From Mucilaginibacter mali (GTDB lineage Bacteria; Bacteroidota; Bacteroidia; Sphingobacteriales; Sphingobacteriaceae), in assembly GCF_013283875.1 (NCBI RefSeq), contig NZ_CP054139.1, positions 2,418,001-2,482,000 of the forward strand: a stretch of 64,000 nt of DNA. The letters are read 5' to 3'. Position numbers and translations under genes: made by a program. This document shows positions 1 through 7,166 of this stretch, in pieces. The notes beneath the pieces were generated by a model. That model did no database searches and was not told the DNA's origin. It saw only the letters and a program-made list of their open reading frames with translations. Every line of letters begins with the position of its first letter. Position 1 is the first letter of the stretch.

Positions 1-2
1 GC

Positions 3-572
3 CTGGCGGCCCCCATGGCAGCTATGAAAACCCCGTTGATGACGCCATCTGAAGCAATGGGTGTGGGTAATAACGATTATGGCTTTTACTACGTAAAAAC
101 TTCGTTGGGTTTAGATATGCTGCGCAATGTGGTATTGGGTCATGATCGTTTTGATTATGCCTTCCACGAGTATATTAAAAACTGGGCAATGAAGCACCCT
201 ACACCTTACGACTTTTTCCGCGCCATGAATGATGCCGCAGGCGAAGACCTGAACTGGTTTTTTAAACCGTGGTTCTTTACCACCTGGACAATTGACCAGG
301 CCGTAACATCAGTTACGCACGATAAAAGAGATGGTGCTAACGATATGCGCATCACGCTGGTTAACAAGGAGAAAATGGCCATGCCGGTTGATGCAAAGAT
401 CACCCAGGGCGATGGTAAAACCGAAATTATACACCTGCCGGTAAACATCTGGCAGCGCGGCGGCACCTGGACATTTAAATACAATGCCCCGGCCGGTATC
501 CAAAGCATAGAGCTTGATCCGGATCATCAATTACCTGATGTAAACCGTGGTAATAATATCTGGAAGAAATAG
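3..572 (+). CDS. M1 family metallopeptidase, C-terminal part (truncated by window edge)
   Basis: This reading frame is open at the left edge, so only the last ~190 residues are seen; the HExxH zinc site must lie upstream. The visible part fits the C-terminal helical region of M1 (aminopeptidase N-like) enzymes: a YVKTSLGLDMLRNVVLG helix, then KHPTPYDFFRAMND and GEDLNWFFKPWFF, a pattern typical of bacterial M1 peptidases in which this region closes over the active site. The tail (about residues 100-185) is beta-rich. M1 enzymes remove N-terminal residues from peptides, and Bacteroidota versions are often exported; export cannot be judged here because the N-terminus is missing. A strong terminator follows at 601-635. 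Confidence 0.85.
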   Translation: MAAPMAAMKTPLMTPSEAMGVGNNDYGFYYVKTSLGLDMLRNVVLGHDRFDYAFHEYIKNWAMKHPTPYDFFRAMNDAAGEDLNWFFKPWFFTTWTIDQAVTSVTHDKRDGANDMRITLVNKEKMAMPVDAKITQGDGKTEIIHLPVNIWQRGGTWTFKYNAPAGIQSIELDPDHQLPDVNRGNNIWKK

Positions 573-600
573 AGATTAGAGATTAGAAGGAATCTCTTTT

Positions 601-635
601 ATAGCGATGGGTTTAAAACCCATCGCTATTTTTTT
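601..635 (+). terminator. Rho-independent terminator after the M1 peptidase
   Basis: The arms 601-614 and 616-629 are a perfect 14-bp inverted repeat (ATAGCGATGGGTTT and its complement), and a run of T follows from 629. It lies 29 nt after the peptidase stop codon. Confidence 0.85.
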
Positions 636-661
636 ATCGCTATTTTTATCTTTACCTGTAT

Positions 662-1057
662 ATGCAATACATCTCAAAACTTAAATGGGCCAAGTTAATT
701 ATGCTGCTGGCCGCCATCTACAATTTGTTTTGGGGAGCGGTCATTTCACTTTATCCGCAGCTATTGTTGTTTGGCAATCCTCCGACTGATTTTCTGCTGA
801 TCATTTTGCGATGCGTAGGGATGCTGGTTGGTGTTTATGGCATTGCTTACTGGTTTGCTTCGCGCGATCCGGAACGTTACTGGCCGTTGATACTGGTTGG
901 CTTTATCGGGAAATTTTTGGGGCCTTTTGGTTCGGCTTATTATATTTATGTTGGGCAATTGCAGCCATCTTTCATTTGGATGAATGTTTGGAACGATTTG
1001 ATCTGGCTATTACCTTTTGCGTGGGTGATGTGGCTGGTATTGGTTACGCGTAAATAA
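662..1057 (+). CDS. Small four-helix membrane protein of unknown function
   Basis: 131 residues with four clear hydrophobic segments (about 12-32, 42-65, 75-97 and 105-127) and short polar loops (SRDPERYW, GQLQPS). It has no catalytic or metal-binding motif that I can recognise. Related small membrane proteins occur widely in Bacteroidota and are sometimes loosely labelled alkyl-hydroperoxide-reductase-like or DoxX-like; I do not assign either. It sits between the M1 peptidase terminator and the helicase gene and is probably its own transcript. Real-gene status rests on its membrane topology and clean spacing. Confidence 0.7.
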   Translation: MQYISKLKWAKLIMLLAAIYNLFWGAVISLYPQLLLFGNPPTDFLLIILRCVGMLVGVYGIAYWFASRDPERYWPLILVGFIGKFLGPFGSAYYIYVGQLQPSFIWMNVWNDLIWLLPFAWVMWLVLVTRK

Positions 1058-1123
1058 TTTACCTTTTTAAAAACTGTGCAAAACCTTTAACCTTTCGGCT
1101 TTTACCTTTCCCCTCAAAAACAT

Positions 1124-1131
1124 TATTTTCG
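1124..1131 (+). promoter_or_regulatory. Probable -7 element of the helicase promoter
   Basis: TATTTTCG matches the Bacteroidota TAnnTTTG element with one change. TTTA at 1101-1104 lies 19 nt upstream, in the -33 position. The same TATTTTCGCAG string precedes argB at 23896. Confidence 0.5.
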
Positions 1132-1158
1132 CAGATTACAGAAAAGAGGAAGCAAGAT

Positions 1159-3441
1159 TTGGATTACTTACAGGGATTAAACCCCGAACAACGAGGAGCA
1201 GTAGTACAATTAAAAGGCCCGGTAATGATCATTGCCGGCGCCGGATCGGGCAAAACACGTGTAATTACCTATCGTGTGGCGCACCTGATAAACAGCGGTG
1301 TTGATGCCTTTAACATACTGGTTTTAACCTTTACCAACAAAGCCGCCAAAGAAATGCGCGAGCGTATTACCCACGTGGTTGGCCCCGAGGCAAAGAATAT
1401 ATGGATGGGCACCTTCCACTCGGTATTTGCAAAGATACTGCGTGTAGAAGCCGAGAAACTGGGCTATCCAAACAACTTCACCATTTACGATACCGACGAT
1501 AGCAAAAGCGTGTTGCGGGCCATCTTAAAAGAGATGAACCTGGACGATAAGCTGTATAGCGCCAACTTTGTGTACAATCGTATTTCCGCAGCCAAGAATA
1601 ACCTGATCAGTTGGATGGAATATGCCAAGAACGAACAGATACAGGCCGACGACCATTCCAGCGGGCGCCCGTTTTTAGCTAAGATATACGAAACCTATGC
1701 ACAGCGCTGCTACAAAGCCGGGGCGATGGATTTTGACGACTTGTTATTCAAAACCAACGAGTTACTGAAGAGTTACCCTGATGTGCTGAACAAATACCAG
1801 CACAAATTTCGCTATATTATGGTGGATGAGTATCAGGATACTAACTTTTCGCAATACCTTATTGTAAAGAAGCTGGCCGCTGTTACCGAAAACATTTGCG
1901 TAGTGGGCGACGACGCGCAGAGTATCTATGCCTTCCGTGGGGCCAATATCCAAAATATCCTGAACTTTGAAAAGGACTACCCGGATGTGAAGGTATTTAA
2001 ACTGGAGCAAAACTACCGCAGCACGCAAAACATTGTAAACATTGCAAACAGCATTATCGCCAATAACAAGGAGCAACTGAAGAAGAACGTTTTCAGCGAG
2101 AACGAGGTTGGCGACCGGATAAAGGTAATGCGGGCTTTCAGCGATAATGAAGAGGGCAAAATAGTGGCCGAAGCCATTATGCAGGACCGCAGCACCAAAG
2201 GCCTGAAATGGGGCGACTTTGCCATTTTGTACCGTACCAACGCACAATCGCGCGCGATGGAGGAAGCCTTGCGTAAAATGGGGACGCCGTATAAAATTTA
2301 TGGGGGCCTCTCTTTTTATCAGCGCAAAGAAATTAAGGATCTGATCGCTTACTTCCGCCTTACGTTTAACCCCAATGATGAGGTGGCCATGAAACGCGTG
2401 ATCAATTATCCCAAACGCGGTATTGGCGATACAAGCGTCGACCGGATCATTATCGCCGCCGATCAGCACCAGGTTACCCAGTGGGATGTAATTACCAACG
2501 CGCAGCTGTATATGGATGGCCGCAGTGCCGGTGCCGTAGCTACTTTCGGCACGCTGATCCAAAGCTTCCAGGTAATTGGTAAAAACATGTCGGCTTATGA
2601 TGCCGCCCTGCATATCGCGCAACACTCGGGTTTATTGAAAGATCTTTACGAAGATAAATCGGTAGAAGGACTTAACCGCTATGAGAACATACAGGAATTA
2701 TTGAACGGTATCAAAGAGTTTTCGGAGCGCGAGGATATCGAAGAAAAAGGCCTTGATGTATTTATGCAGGATATCGCGTTATTAACCAACGATGATAACG
2801 ACAAAAACCCCGATGCCGATACCGTATCACTGATGACCATCCACTCGTCAAAAGGGCTGGAATTTCCGCAGGTGTATGTGGTGGGTTTAGAGGAGAATTT
2901 ATTCCCGTCGCAAATGTCGCTCAACTCCCGCAGCGACCTTGAGGAAGAGCGCCGGTTATTTTATGTAGCCGTTACACGTGCCAAAACCAAGTTAACCATT
3001 AGCTATGCTACGTCGCGCTTTAAGTTCGGTACGCTGATCAATTGCGAGCCAAGCCGCTTTTTAGATGAGATAGACGCAAAATACATTGAGCTGGATTTTA
3101 CGGCTAAACCGGCTGCCAGTTCGTTTTTCGAGAACGAGCGGACTGCCTGGAGCCGCAAACCCGATACTTTCTCTAAACCTAAAGCACCGGCAACTTCGCC
3201 ATCGGCGCCACCTAAAACAACTTCCATTTTGGCTAAGGCCCATGTGCCTACGCCGGGCTTCGCGCCGTCTGATACGTCTAAACTGCAAACAGGTATGGAG
3301 GTGGAGCACGAACGTTTCGGCTTTGGCAAGGTATTGCAATTAGAAGGCAACAAACCAGATATAAAAGCGACGATCTTTTTTAAAGAGATCGGCCAAAAGC
3401 AATTACTATTAAAGTTTGCCAAGTTGCGCATTGTGAATTAA
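1159..3441 (+). CDS. UvrD/PcrA-type superfamily 1A DNA helicase
   Basis: 760 residues, the usual size for PcrA/UvrD, an ATP-driven 3'-5' helicase that acts in nucleotide excision repair and removes proteins or stalled structures from DNA. Helicase motifs are intact: Walker A AGAGSGKT (residues 26-33), motif Ia TFTNKAAKEM, motif II VDEYQDTN (~222-229), motif III GDDAQSIYAFRGA, motif IV LEQNYRS, motif V TIHSSKGLEF and motif VI VAVTRAK. The C-terminus (about 705-760, GMEVEHERFGFGKVLQLEG) is the Tudor-like domain that PcrA uses to bind RNA polymerase. The start is TTG at 1159, supported by a GAGGA ribosome-binding sequence at 1146-1150, rare in this window; no ATG fits the conserved N-terminus better. 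Confidence 0.95.
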   Translation: MDYLQGLNPEQRGAVVQLKGPVMIIAGAGSGKTRVITYRVAHLINSGVDAFNILVLTFTNKAAKEMRERITHVVGPEAKNIWMGTFHSVFAKILRVEAEKLGYPNNFTIYDTDDSKSVLRAILKEMNLDDKLYSANFVYNRISAAKNNLISWMEYAKNEQIQADDHSSGRPFLAKIYETYAQRCYKAGAMDFDDLLFKTNELLKSYPDVLNKYQHKFRYIMVDEYQDTNFSQYLIVKKLAAVTENICVVGDDAQSIYAFRGANIQNILNFEKDYPDVKVFKLEQNYRSTQNIVNIANSIIANNKEQLKKNVFSENEVGDRIKVMRAFSDNEEGKIVAEAIMQDRSTKGLKWGDFAILYRTNAQSRAMEEALRKMGTPYKIYGGLSFYQRKEIKDLIAYFRLTFNPNDEVAMKRVINYPKRGIGDTSVDRIIIAADQHQVTQWDVITNAQLYMDGRSAGAVATFGTLIQSFQVIGKNMSAYDAALHIAQHSGLLKDLYEDKSVEGLNRYENIQELLNGIKEFSEREDIEEKGLDVFMQDIALLTNDDNDKNPDADTVSLMTIHSSKGLEFPQVYVVGLEENLFPSQMSLNSRSDLEEERRLFYVAVTRAKTKLTISYATSRFKFGTLINCEPSRFLDEIDAKYIELDFTAKPAASSFFENERTAWSRKPDTFSKPKAPATSPSAPPKTTSILAKAHVPTPGFAPSDTSKLQTGMEVEHERFGFGKVLQLEGNKPDIKATIFFKEIGQKQLLLKFAKLRIVN

Positions 3442-3656
3442 ACTATTTGAATAGCATAGTTAACTATTAATCACAATTAATTACAATTATTAACCCTTGC
3501 ATATAATTACCCAATTTACGGGGAAGTAATTCCCCATTTTTAAATCAATACTTTAAAAAGAGTGCGTTTTAAGCTATATTAGGCAATATTATAGCAATGG
3601 CATGGGCTTTGGTTTATAGTGATGACCATATATAATAAAATTATTGCTCACGAACT

Positions 3657-4025
3657 ATGAACGAGAACTTCAAAACCCAATCAAACAAATCGGCAGGCCG
3701 TAACATCCGCGCGGTAAGGCACCAACGCAACTGGAGCCAGGAAGATGTGGCCAACAAGCTTGGTATCTCTATACCTGCTTTTTCAAAAATTGAGACCGGT
3801 ATCACCGACATCAATTTATCACGCTTACAGCAAATTGCCGATATTTTTGAAATGAGCCTGGTGCAGCTTCTATCTTTTGAAGAAATTCAGGACGATTATC
3901 AGTCATCGCACCTGCAGGATGCTAAAAGGAAACTTGAAATTTGCGAAGCCGAGATAGTAGAACTACAACGCAAGGTTATTGGCTTATACGAAGAGTTACG
4001 TTATAAGAACGTAGTTGCGGTTTAA
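3657..4025 (+). CDS. XRE-family helix-turn-helix regulator with C-terminal coiled coil
   Basis: 122 residues. An HTH_3 domain lies at about 16-75 (NIRAVRHQRNWSQEDVANKL, then ISIPAFSKIETGITDINLSRLQQIADIF), with the recognition helix around IPAFSKIETG. The C-terminal part (about 90-118, KRKLEICEAEIVELQRKVIGLYEELR) is a likely coiled coil for dimerisation. It should bind DNA in the cytoplasm. It stands alone, with 215 nt of AT-rich DNA upstream, and converges on the TPR protein gene. No ligand domain is seen. Its position within 2 kb of the peptide cluster suggests, but does not show, that it regulates it. Confidence 0.85.
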   Translation: MNENFKTQSNKSAGRNIRAVRHQRNWSQEDVANKLGISIPAFSKIETGITDINLSRLQQIADIFEMSLVQLLSFEEIQDDYQSSHLQDAKRKLEICEAEIVELQRKVIGLYEELRYKNVVAV

Positions 4026-4061
4026 AAGCTACAACAATTTGTATTGGGTTTTTATATGATA

Positions 4062-4100
4062 TAATAGGTTTTGCAGTTGAATAAGCTGCAAAACTTATTA
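4062..4100. terminator. Stem-loop between convergent XRE and TPR genes
   Basis: GTTTTGCAG at 4068-4076 pairs perfectly with CTGCAAAAC at 4086-4094 around a 9-nt loop, and the stem extends outwards with imperfect AT pairs. It lies between two convergent genes and probably terminates one or both transcripts. Confidence 0.55.
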
Positions 4101-4159
4101 ACCCTATTTTCCGGATCACAATTTTATGAGGCAATGCATACCTGGCGTTGCTTATTCTG

Positions 4160-5593
4160 TTAAAACCCCGCCCTGTCGGGGTCGTGCAGCATATCACTCA
4201 TATCGATGATCTTGTCATCAATTTCGGATACGCACTTATTCATCATCGAGATACATTCCTTCTCATCAACCAGGCCCTCTTTTTCAAGGTTCATTAGGCC
4301 TTTAAGGGTAGCTATAGGCCCCCTGATCTGGTGCGAAAGATATGATGAGTAATCAGATAGTTTACGGTTCTTAATCTGAAGGTCCTTGGTACGCTCATCT
4401 ATAATTTCTTCCAGGTGATGATTGATCCTGTCGAGGTTATCCTTTTGCCTCGATACCTCTTCATTTAGTTCGGTTAAACGCTTGTTAGTTTGCGCTTTAC
4501 GCTTAACATTTAAAATAAGCAGAATAATTAAACCGGTTAGCAATACAGATGATATTACCGCACCCGTGAGTATTAACTGATTATTTCTATTCTTTGCGAT
4601 AACCACCTGTTGATCTTTCAGGGTCTTTTCGTTAGCATGCGAGGCCTTCAGGAGTTTAAGCTGGTTAGAAACATATTCGTGGTAGTCGATACTATCCAAC
4701 TTATAAATATCGCTCAGATACTCCAGCGCCTTACCGTAGTTTTTACGCTTATACTCTAATTGGTAGCGGGTGTATTTATAATCGTAGTCTGTTCTTTTAT
4801 TTTGCGAGTAAGACAACCCCTCATTTATATATTTCTCGGCGTTATCAAATTGGTTTTGCGCGATATAAATATCGGCAAGTGTCATGTCGATACTGGCTAT
4901 CGTGGCGCTCATCTCCAACTGTTTGGCCCCTTTGTTAGCCATTAATAACATTTCCTTGGCTTTATCGGGCTTGCCGATTGTGTTGTACACAACTCCGGTG
5001 TTCTGCAGGCAACTGATCAGGCTTGCGCTATCTTTTACTATCGAGAACATTTTGCGGGCGATAGCAAATTGTGCCAACGCATCCGGATATTGGTTTTTAC
5101 GCACATAAACATTACCTATGTTTAAATTAATTGATGCCAATAAAGCGGTATCCTGCAAATGGAGCGCTATACTAAGGCCCTGCTTGTAGTTTTGCAGGGC
5201 CACGTTATGATCGTTATCCCGGTATAAATTTCCAATATTGTTGTAAACCTTTGCTACGCCGTTTTTGTTGTTTGCCTTATCAAACCAGGTAAGTGCTTCT
5301 AAATAATTGTCAATTGCTTCGCGCTGGTTGTCCTGGTAACCTAAGCCAATACCTATTATACGGTAAGATTCGCCTACGCCATTGTCATAATTTTTGATTT
5401 TTTTGGCCAGGGCAAGCGCTTTACGTCCAAGCGCTACTGTTTTTGTAGCTTCAGATAAACGCGCCTTATACGCTTCTTTATTCAGCCTGATCACCTCGCT
5501 TGTATCGGCACTGGTAACTTTTTGAAAACCAAATACGTACAACGGAGATATCAAGATGAATAATAGGAAAGATCCTAAGCGTATAATTTTCAT
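4160..5593 (-). CDS. TPR sensor protein with a histidine-kinase dimerisation helix but no ATPase domain
   Basis: 477 residues. An N-terminal signal segment (1-22) is followed by tetratricopeptide repeats (about 45-300; for example AKVYNNIGNLYRDNDHNVALQNYKQGL), one transmembrane helix (339-361), a coiled coil (about 367-410) and a HisKA-like segment SHQIRGPIATLKGL with candidate phospho-accepting His421. The protein stops at residue 477, about 55 residues after that His, so the HATPase_c domain (N, G1, G2 boxes) is absent; the 134 nt between its stop and the XRE gene cannot hold it. Expected topology puts the TPRs in the periplasm and the His helix in the cytoplasm. Full-length TPR kinases of this build are common in Bacteroidota. 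It is divergent from the peptide cluster, with 268 nt between the starts. Confidence 0.85.
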   Translation of the reverse strand: MKIIRLGSFLLFILISPLYVFGFQKVTSADTSEVIRLNKEAYKARLSEATKTVALGRKALALAKKIKNYDNGVGESYRIIGIGLGYQDNQREAIDNYLEALTWFDKANNKNGVAKVYNNIGNLYRDNDHNVALQNYKQGLSIALHLQDTALLASINLNIGNVYVRKNQYPDALAQFAIARKMFSIVKDSASLISCLQNTGVVYNTIGKPDKAKEMLLMANKGAKQLEMSATIASIDMTLADIYIAQNQFDNAEKYINEGLSYSQNKRTDYDYKYTRYQLEYKRKNYGKALEYLSDIYKLDSIDYHEYVSNQLKLLKASHANEKTLKDQQVVIAKNRNNQLILTGAVISSVLLTGLIILLILNVKRKAQTNKRLTELNEEVSRQKDNLDRINHHLEEIIDERTKDLQIKNRKLSDYSSYLSHQIRGPIATLKGLMNLEKEGLVDEKECISMMNKCVSEIDDKIIDMSDMLHDPDRAGF

Positions 5594-5733
5594 CAGTGGT
5601 GATAAAGGAATAAATTTGCGTTTTTAAATTATAAATATACCAGTCGTAATTTTGTTTATTACGTAATAAAACTAACAAAAGATATGTAAAATAATTTTTT
5701 TTCAACATTTTTTTTTAATTAAAAAAACATTTA

Positions 5734-5741
5734 TACATTTG
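5734..5741 (+). promoter_or_regulatory. Probable promoter of the small-peptide cluster
   Basis: TACATTTG is an exact TAnnTTTG element. A T-rich tract (5708-5716) occupies the -33 region. It lies in the 268-nt AT-rich gap between divergent genes and implies a leader of roughly 115 nt before the first peptide start at 5862. No second clear promoter is seen between the peptide genes, so one transcript is plausible. Confidence 0.6.
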
Positions 5742-5861
5742 TACCGTTTGTTTAAGTAAAGTTTATAACAAACTAAAATACAATAAGTTATGATGGTTTT
5801 TTAAAGGAATTTCTCATGCTAAAAATTTAATTTATATCGAGGCTTTTTAAAATATAACAAC

Positions 5862-6065
5862 ATGAAAAAAAGGACTATCGGAGCAGTTGTACTACTTACA
5901 ATTACGCTATCAGCACTTACCCGCGGGGAAGTAAAATCAAAAATCCAGGCACCTGAACAACATTATAAAGCTGTAGTAAAACCTAATACTCCGAATATTG
6001 ACGGCACTGCCGCTTTACTATCGAATACCAATAAGGCTAATTTATCGCAGGCTGATGGCGAATAA
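5862..6065 (+). CDS. Small exported peptide ending in a KANLSQAD motif
   Basis: 67 residues: a short basic N-terminus and hydrophobic core (MKKRTIGAVVLLTITLSAL) typical of a signal peptide, a polar linker, and a C-terminal KANLSQADGE (codons for KANLSQAD at 6033-6056). There is no cysteine, so it is not a lipoprotein, unlike the next three. I do not recognise the family. It is the first of five same-strand small genes that all carry this motif at or near the C-terminus, which supports it being real despite its size. Cleavage would leave a peptide of about 45 residues outside the inner membrane. Confidence 0.7.
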   Translation: MKKRTIGAVVLLTITLSALTRGEVKSKIQAPEQHYKAVVKPNTPNIDGTAALLSNTNKANLSQADGE

Positions 6066-6129
6066 TCGCAACACTATTAAAATTAATTAAGCAACACCAA
6101 ATAATTAGTACTCCAAACAACAAACGACA

Positions 6130-6339
6130 ATGAAAAAATTAACCATAGCAGCAGCAATATTATTAAGCACTTTAGCTTTCACTTCGTGCACTAAAGAAAA
6201 CGTACAGCCACAAGCACAACGTAAAGCAACCACTTTAGCCGATAAAGGAAACTTATCTCAGGCAGATTTTAACGGTGATCCGGATGCTCCTGTAAACGGC
6301 GATAAAGGCAATTTATCACAAGCAGACGGCGCTAACTAA
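6130..6339 (+). CDS. Small lipoprotein with two KGNLSQAD motifs, copy 1 of 3
   Basis: 69 residues. The N-terminus is a lipoprotein signal with lipobox FTSC (Cys20), followed by a charged TKEN stretch, so the mature part would be lipid-anchored and about 50 residues long. KGNLSQAD occurs twice, at about 39-46 and 59-66, separated by FNGDPDAPVNGD. The protein sequence is identical to the next two genes. Function unknown; no domain recognised. It starts 64 nt after the preceding peptide gene. Confidence 0.8.
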   Translation: MKKLTIAAAILLSTLAFTSCTKENVQPQAQRKATTLADKGNLSQADFNGDPDAPVNGDKGNLSQADGAN

Positions 6340-6410
6340 TTAACGCAACTCCACAACAACCAATTTTTATATTAACAACACACCAACAATAATTAAAACT
6401 CCATACGACA

Positions 6411-6620
6411 ATGAAAAAATTAACCATAGCAGCAGCAATATTATTAAGCACTTTAGCTTTCACTTCGTGCACTAAAGAAAACGTACAGCCACAAGCACAA
6501 CGTAAAGCAACCACTTTAGCCGATAAAGGAAACTTATCTCAGGCAGATTTTAACGGTGATCCGGATGCTCCTGTAAACGGCGACAAAGGCAACTTATCTC
6601 AGGCAGACGGCGCTAACTAA
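6411..6620 (+). CDS. Small lipoprotein with two KGNLSQAD motifs, copy 2 of 3
   Basis: 69 residues, identical in protein sequence to the copies at 6130 and 6697, with the same lipobox FTSC and two KGNLSQAD motifs. Relative to copy 1 it has GAC for GAT, AAC for AAT, TCT for TCA and CAG for CAA in the second motif, all silent. In this copy the two motif-coding segments are more alike at DNA level than in copy 1, which would fit local gene conversion. Function unknown. Confidence 0.8.
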   Translation: MKKLTIAAAILLSTLAFTSCTKENVQPQAQRKATTLADKGNLSQADFNGDPDAPVNGDKGNLSQADGAN

Positions 6621-6696
6621 TTAACGCAACTCCTACTAACAACCAATTTTTATAATAACGCAATCAAACCAACAATAATTAAAACTCCATACAACA

Positions 6697-6906
6697 ATGA
6701 AAAAACTAACCATAGCAGCAGCAATATTATTAAGCACTTTAGCTTTCACTTCGTGCACTAAAGAAAACGTACAGCCACAAGCACAACGTAAAGCAACCAC
6801 TTTAGCCGATAAAGGAAACTTATCTCAGGCAGATTTTAACGGTGATCCGGACGCTCCTGTAAACGGCGATAAAGGCAACTTATCTCAGGCAGACGGCGCT
6901 AACTAA
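6697..6906 (+). CDS. Small lipoprotein with two KGNLSQAD motifs, copy 3 of 3
   Basis: 69 residues, identical in protein sequence to the two preceding genes. It differs from copy 2 only by CTA for TTA (Leu4), GAC for GAT (proline-aspartate linker) and GAT for GAC, all silent. After the stop codon the similarity to the other units ends quickly, marking the end of the triplication. Function unknown. Confidence 0.8.
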   Translation: MKKLTIAAAILLSTLAFTSCTKENVQPQAQRKATTLADKGNLSQADFNGDPDAPVNGDKGNLSQADGAN

Positions 6907-6965
6907 TTGAAATATTTGATAACCGATCCATTCTTTAATTCATTATTCATTAAATCATTAGTATC

Positions 6966-7148
6966 ATGAAAAAGTTCATCATCATATTAGGCATTGTATT
7001 AACATCAGGAATTGCAGCTTTAGCTTTATCTAATAAAAAAGCTCCTGAAACTATTGTGAGCCGGGTTAACATAGATAAAAATGAGTTGAGCGCAGCTAAA
7101 GCCCAGGTAAACAACACCGTTAAGGACAACCTTACCAACGCCGATTAA
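6966..7148 (+). CDS. Small exported peptide ending in KDNLTNAD
   Basis: 60 residues with a signal-peptide-like N-terminus (MKKFIIILGIVLTSGIAALAL) and a polar remainder ending exactly at KDNLTNAD. This ending is a diverged form of the KGNLSQAD motif of the four upstream genes, so I treat it as the fifth family member. No cysteine and no other motif. The gap from copy 3 is 59 nt. It converges on the T9SS esterase gene, 18 nt away, with no obvious terminator between. Confidence 0.65.
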   Translation: MKKFIIILGIVLTSGIAALALSNKKAPETIVSRVNIDKNELSAAKAQVNNTVKDNLTNAD

Positions 7149-7166
7149 TTATACACCCGGGCGGGG

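Larger units (their letters stand above)
6130..6906 (+). repeat. Tandem triplication of a ~281-286 bp unit encoding identical lipoproteins
   Basis: Three units begin at 6130, 6411 and 6697 (periods 281 and 286 bp). The coding parts differ at only four positions between copies 1 and 2 and three between copies 2 and 3, all synonymous. The spacers also align (CAATTTTTAT and ACAATAATTAAAACTCCATAC blocks) but with small indels. This is a gene tandem, not a short-period array. Confidence 0.95.

Noticed and set aside
1762..2625. Long 287-codon frame on the minus strand
   Set aside because: It lies wholly inside the helicase gene, whose motifs are unmistakable on the plus strand; the frame has no recognisable domain.
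4026..4160. Frameshifted ATPase domain of the TPR kinase
   Set aside because: Only 134 nt separate its stop from the XRE gene, with a stem-loop in it; an HATPase_c domain needs over 300 nt and no N or G box is seen.
6130..6906. Possible CRISPR or short-repeat array
   Set aside because: The repeat unit is 281-286 bp, contains a full reading frame with signal peptide, and changes are all synonymous; this is a gene tandem.
5862..7148. Ribosomally made, modified peptide cluster
   Set aside because: No radical SAM, ATP-grasp, cyclodehydratase or dedicated exporter lies next to the peptides, so I keep it only as an alternative in the finding.
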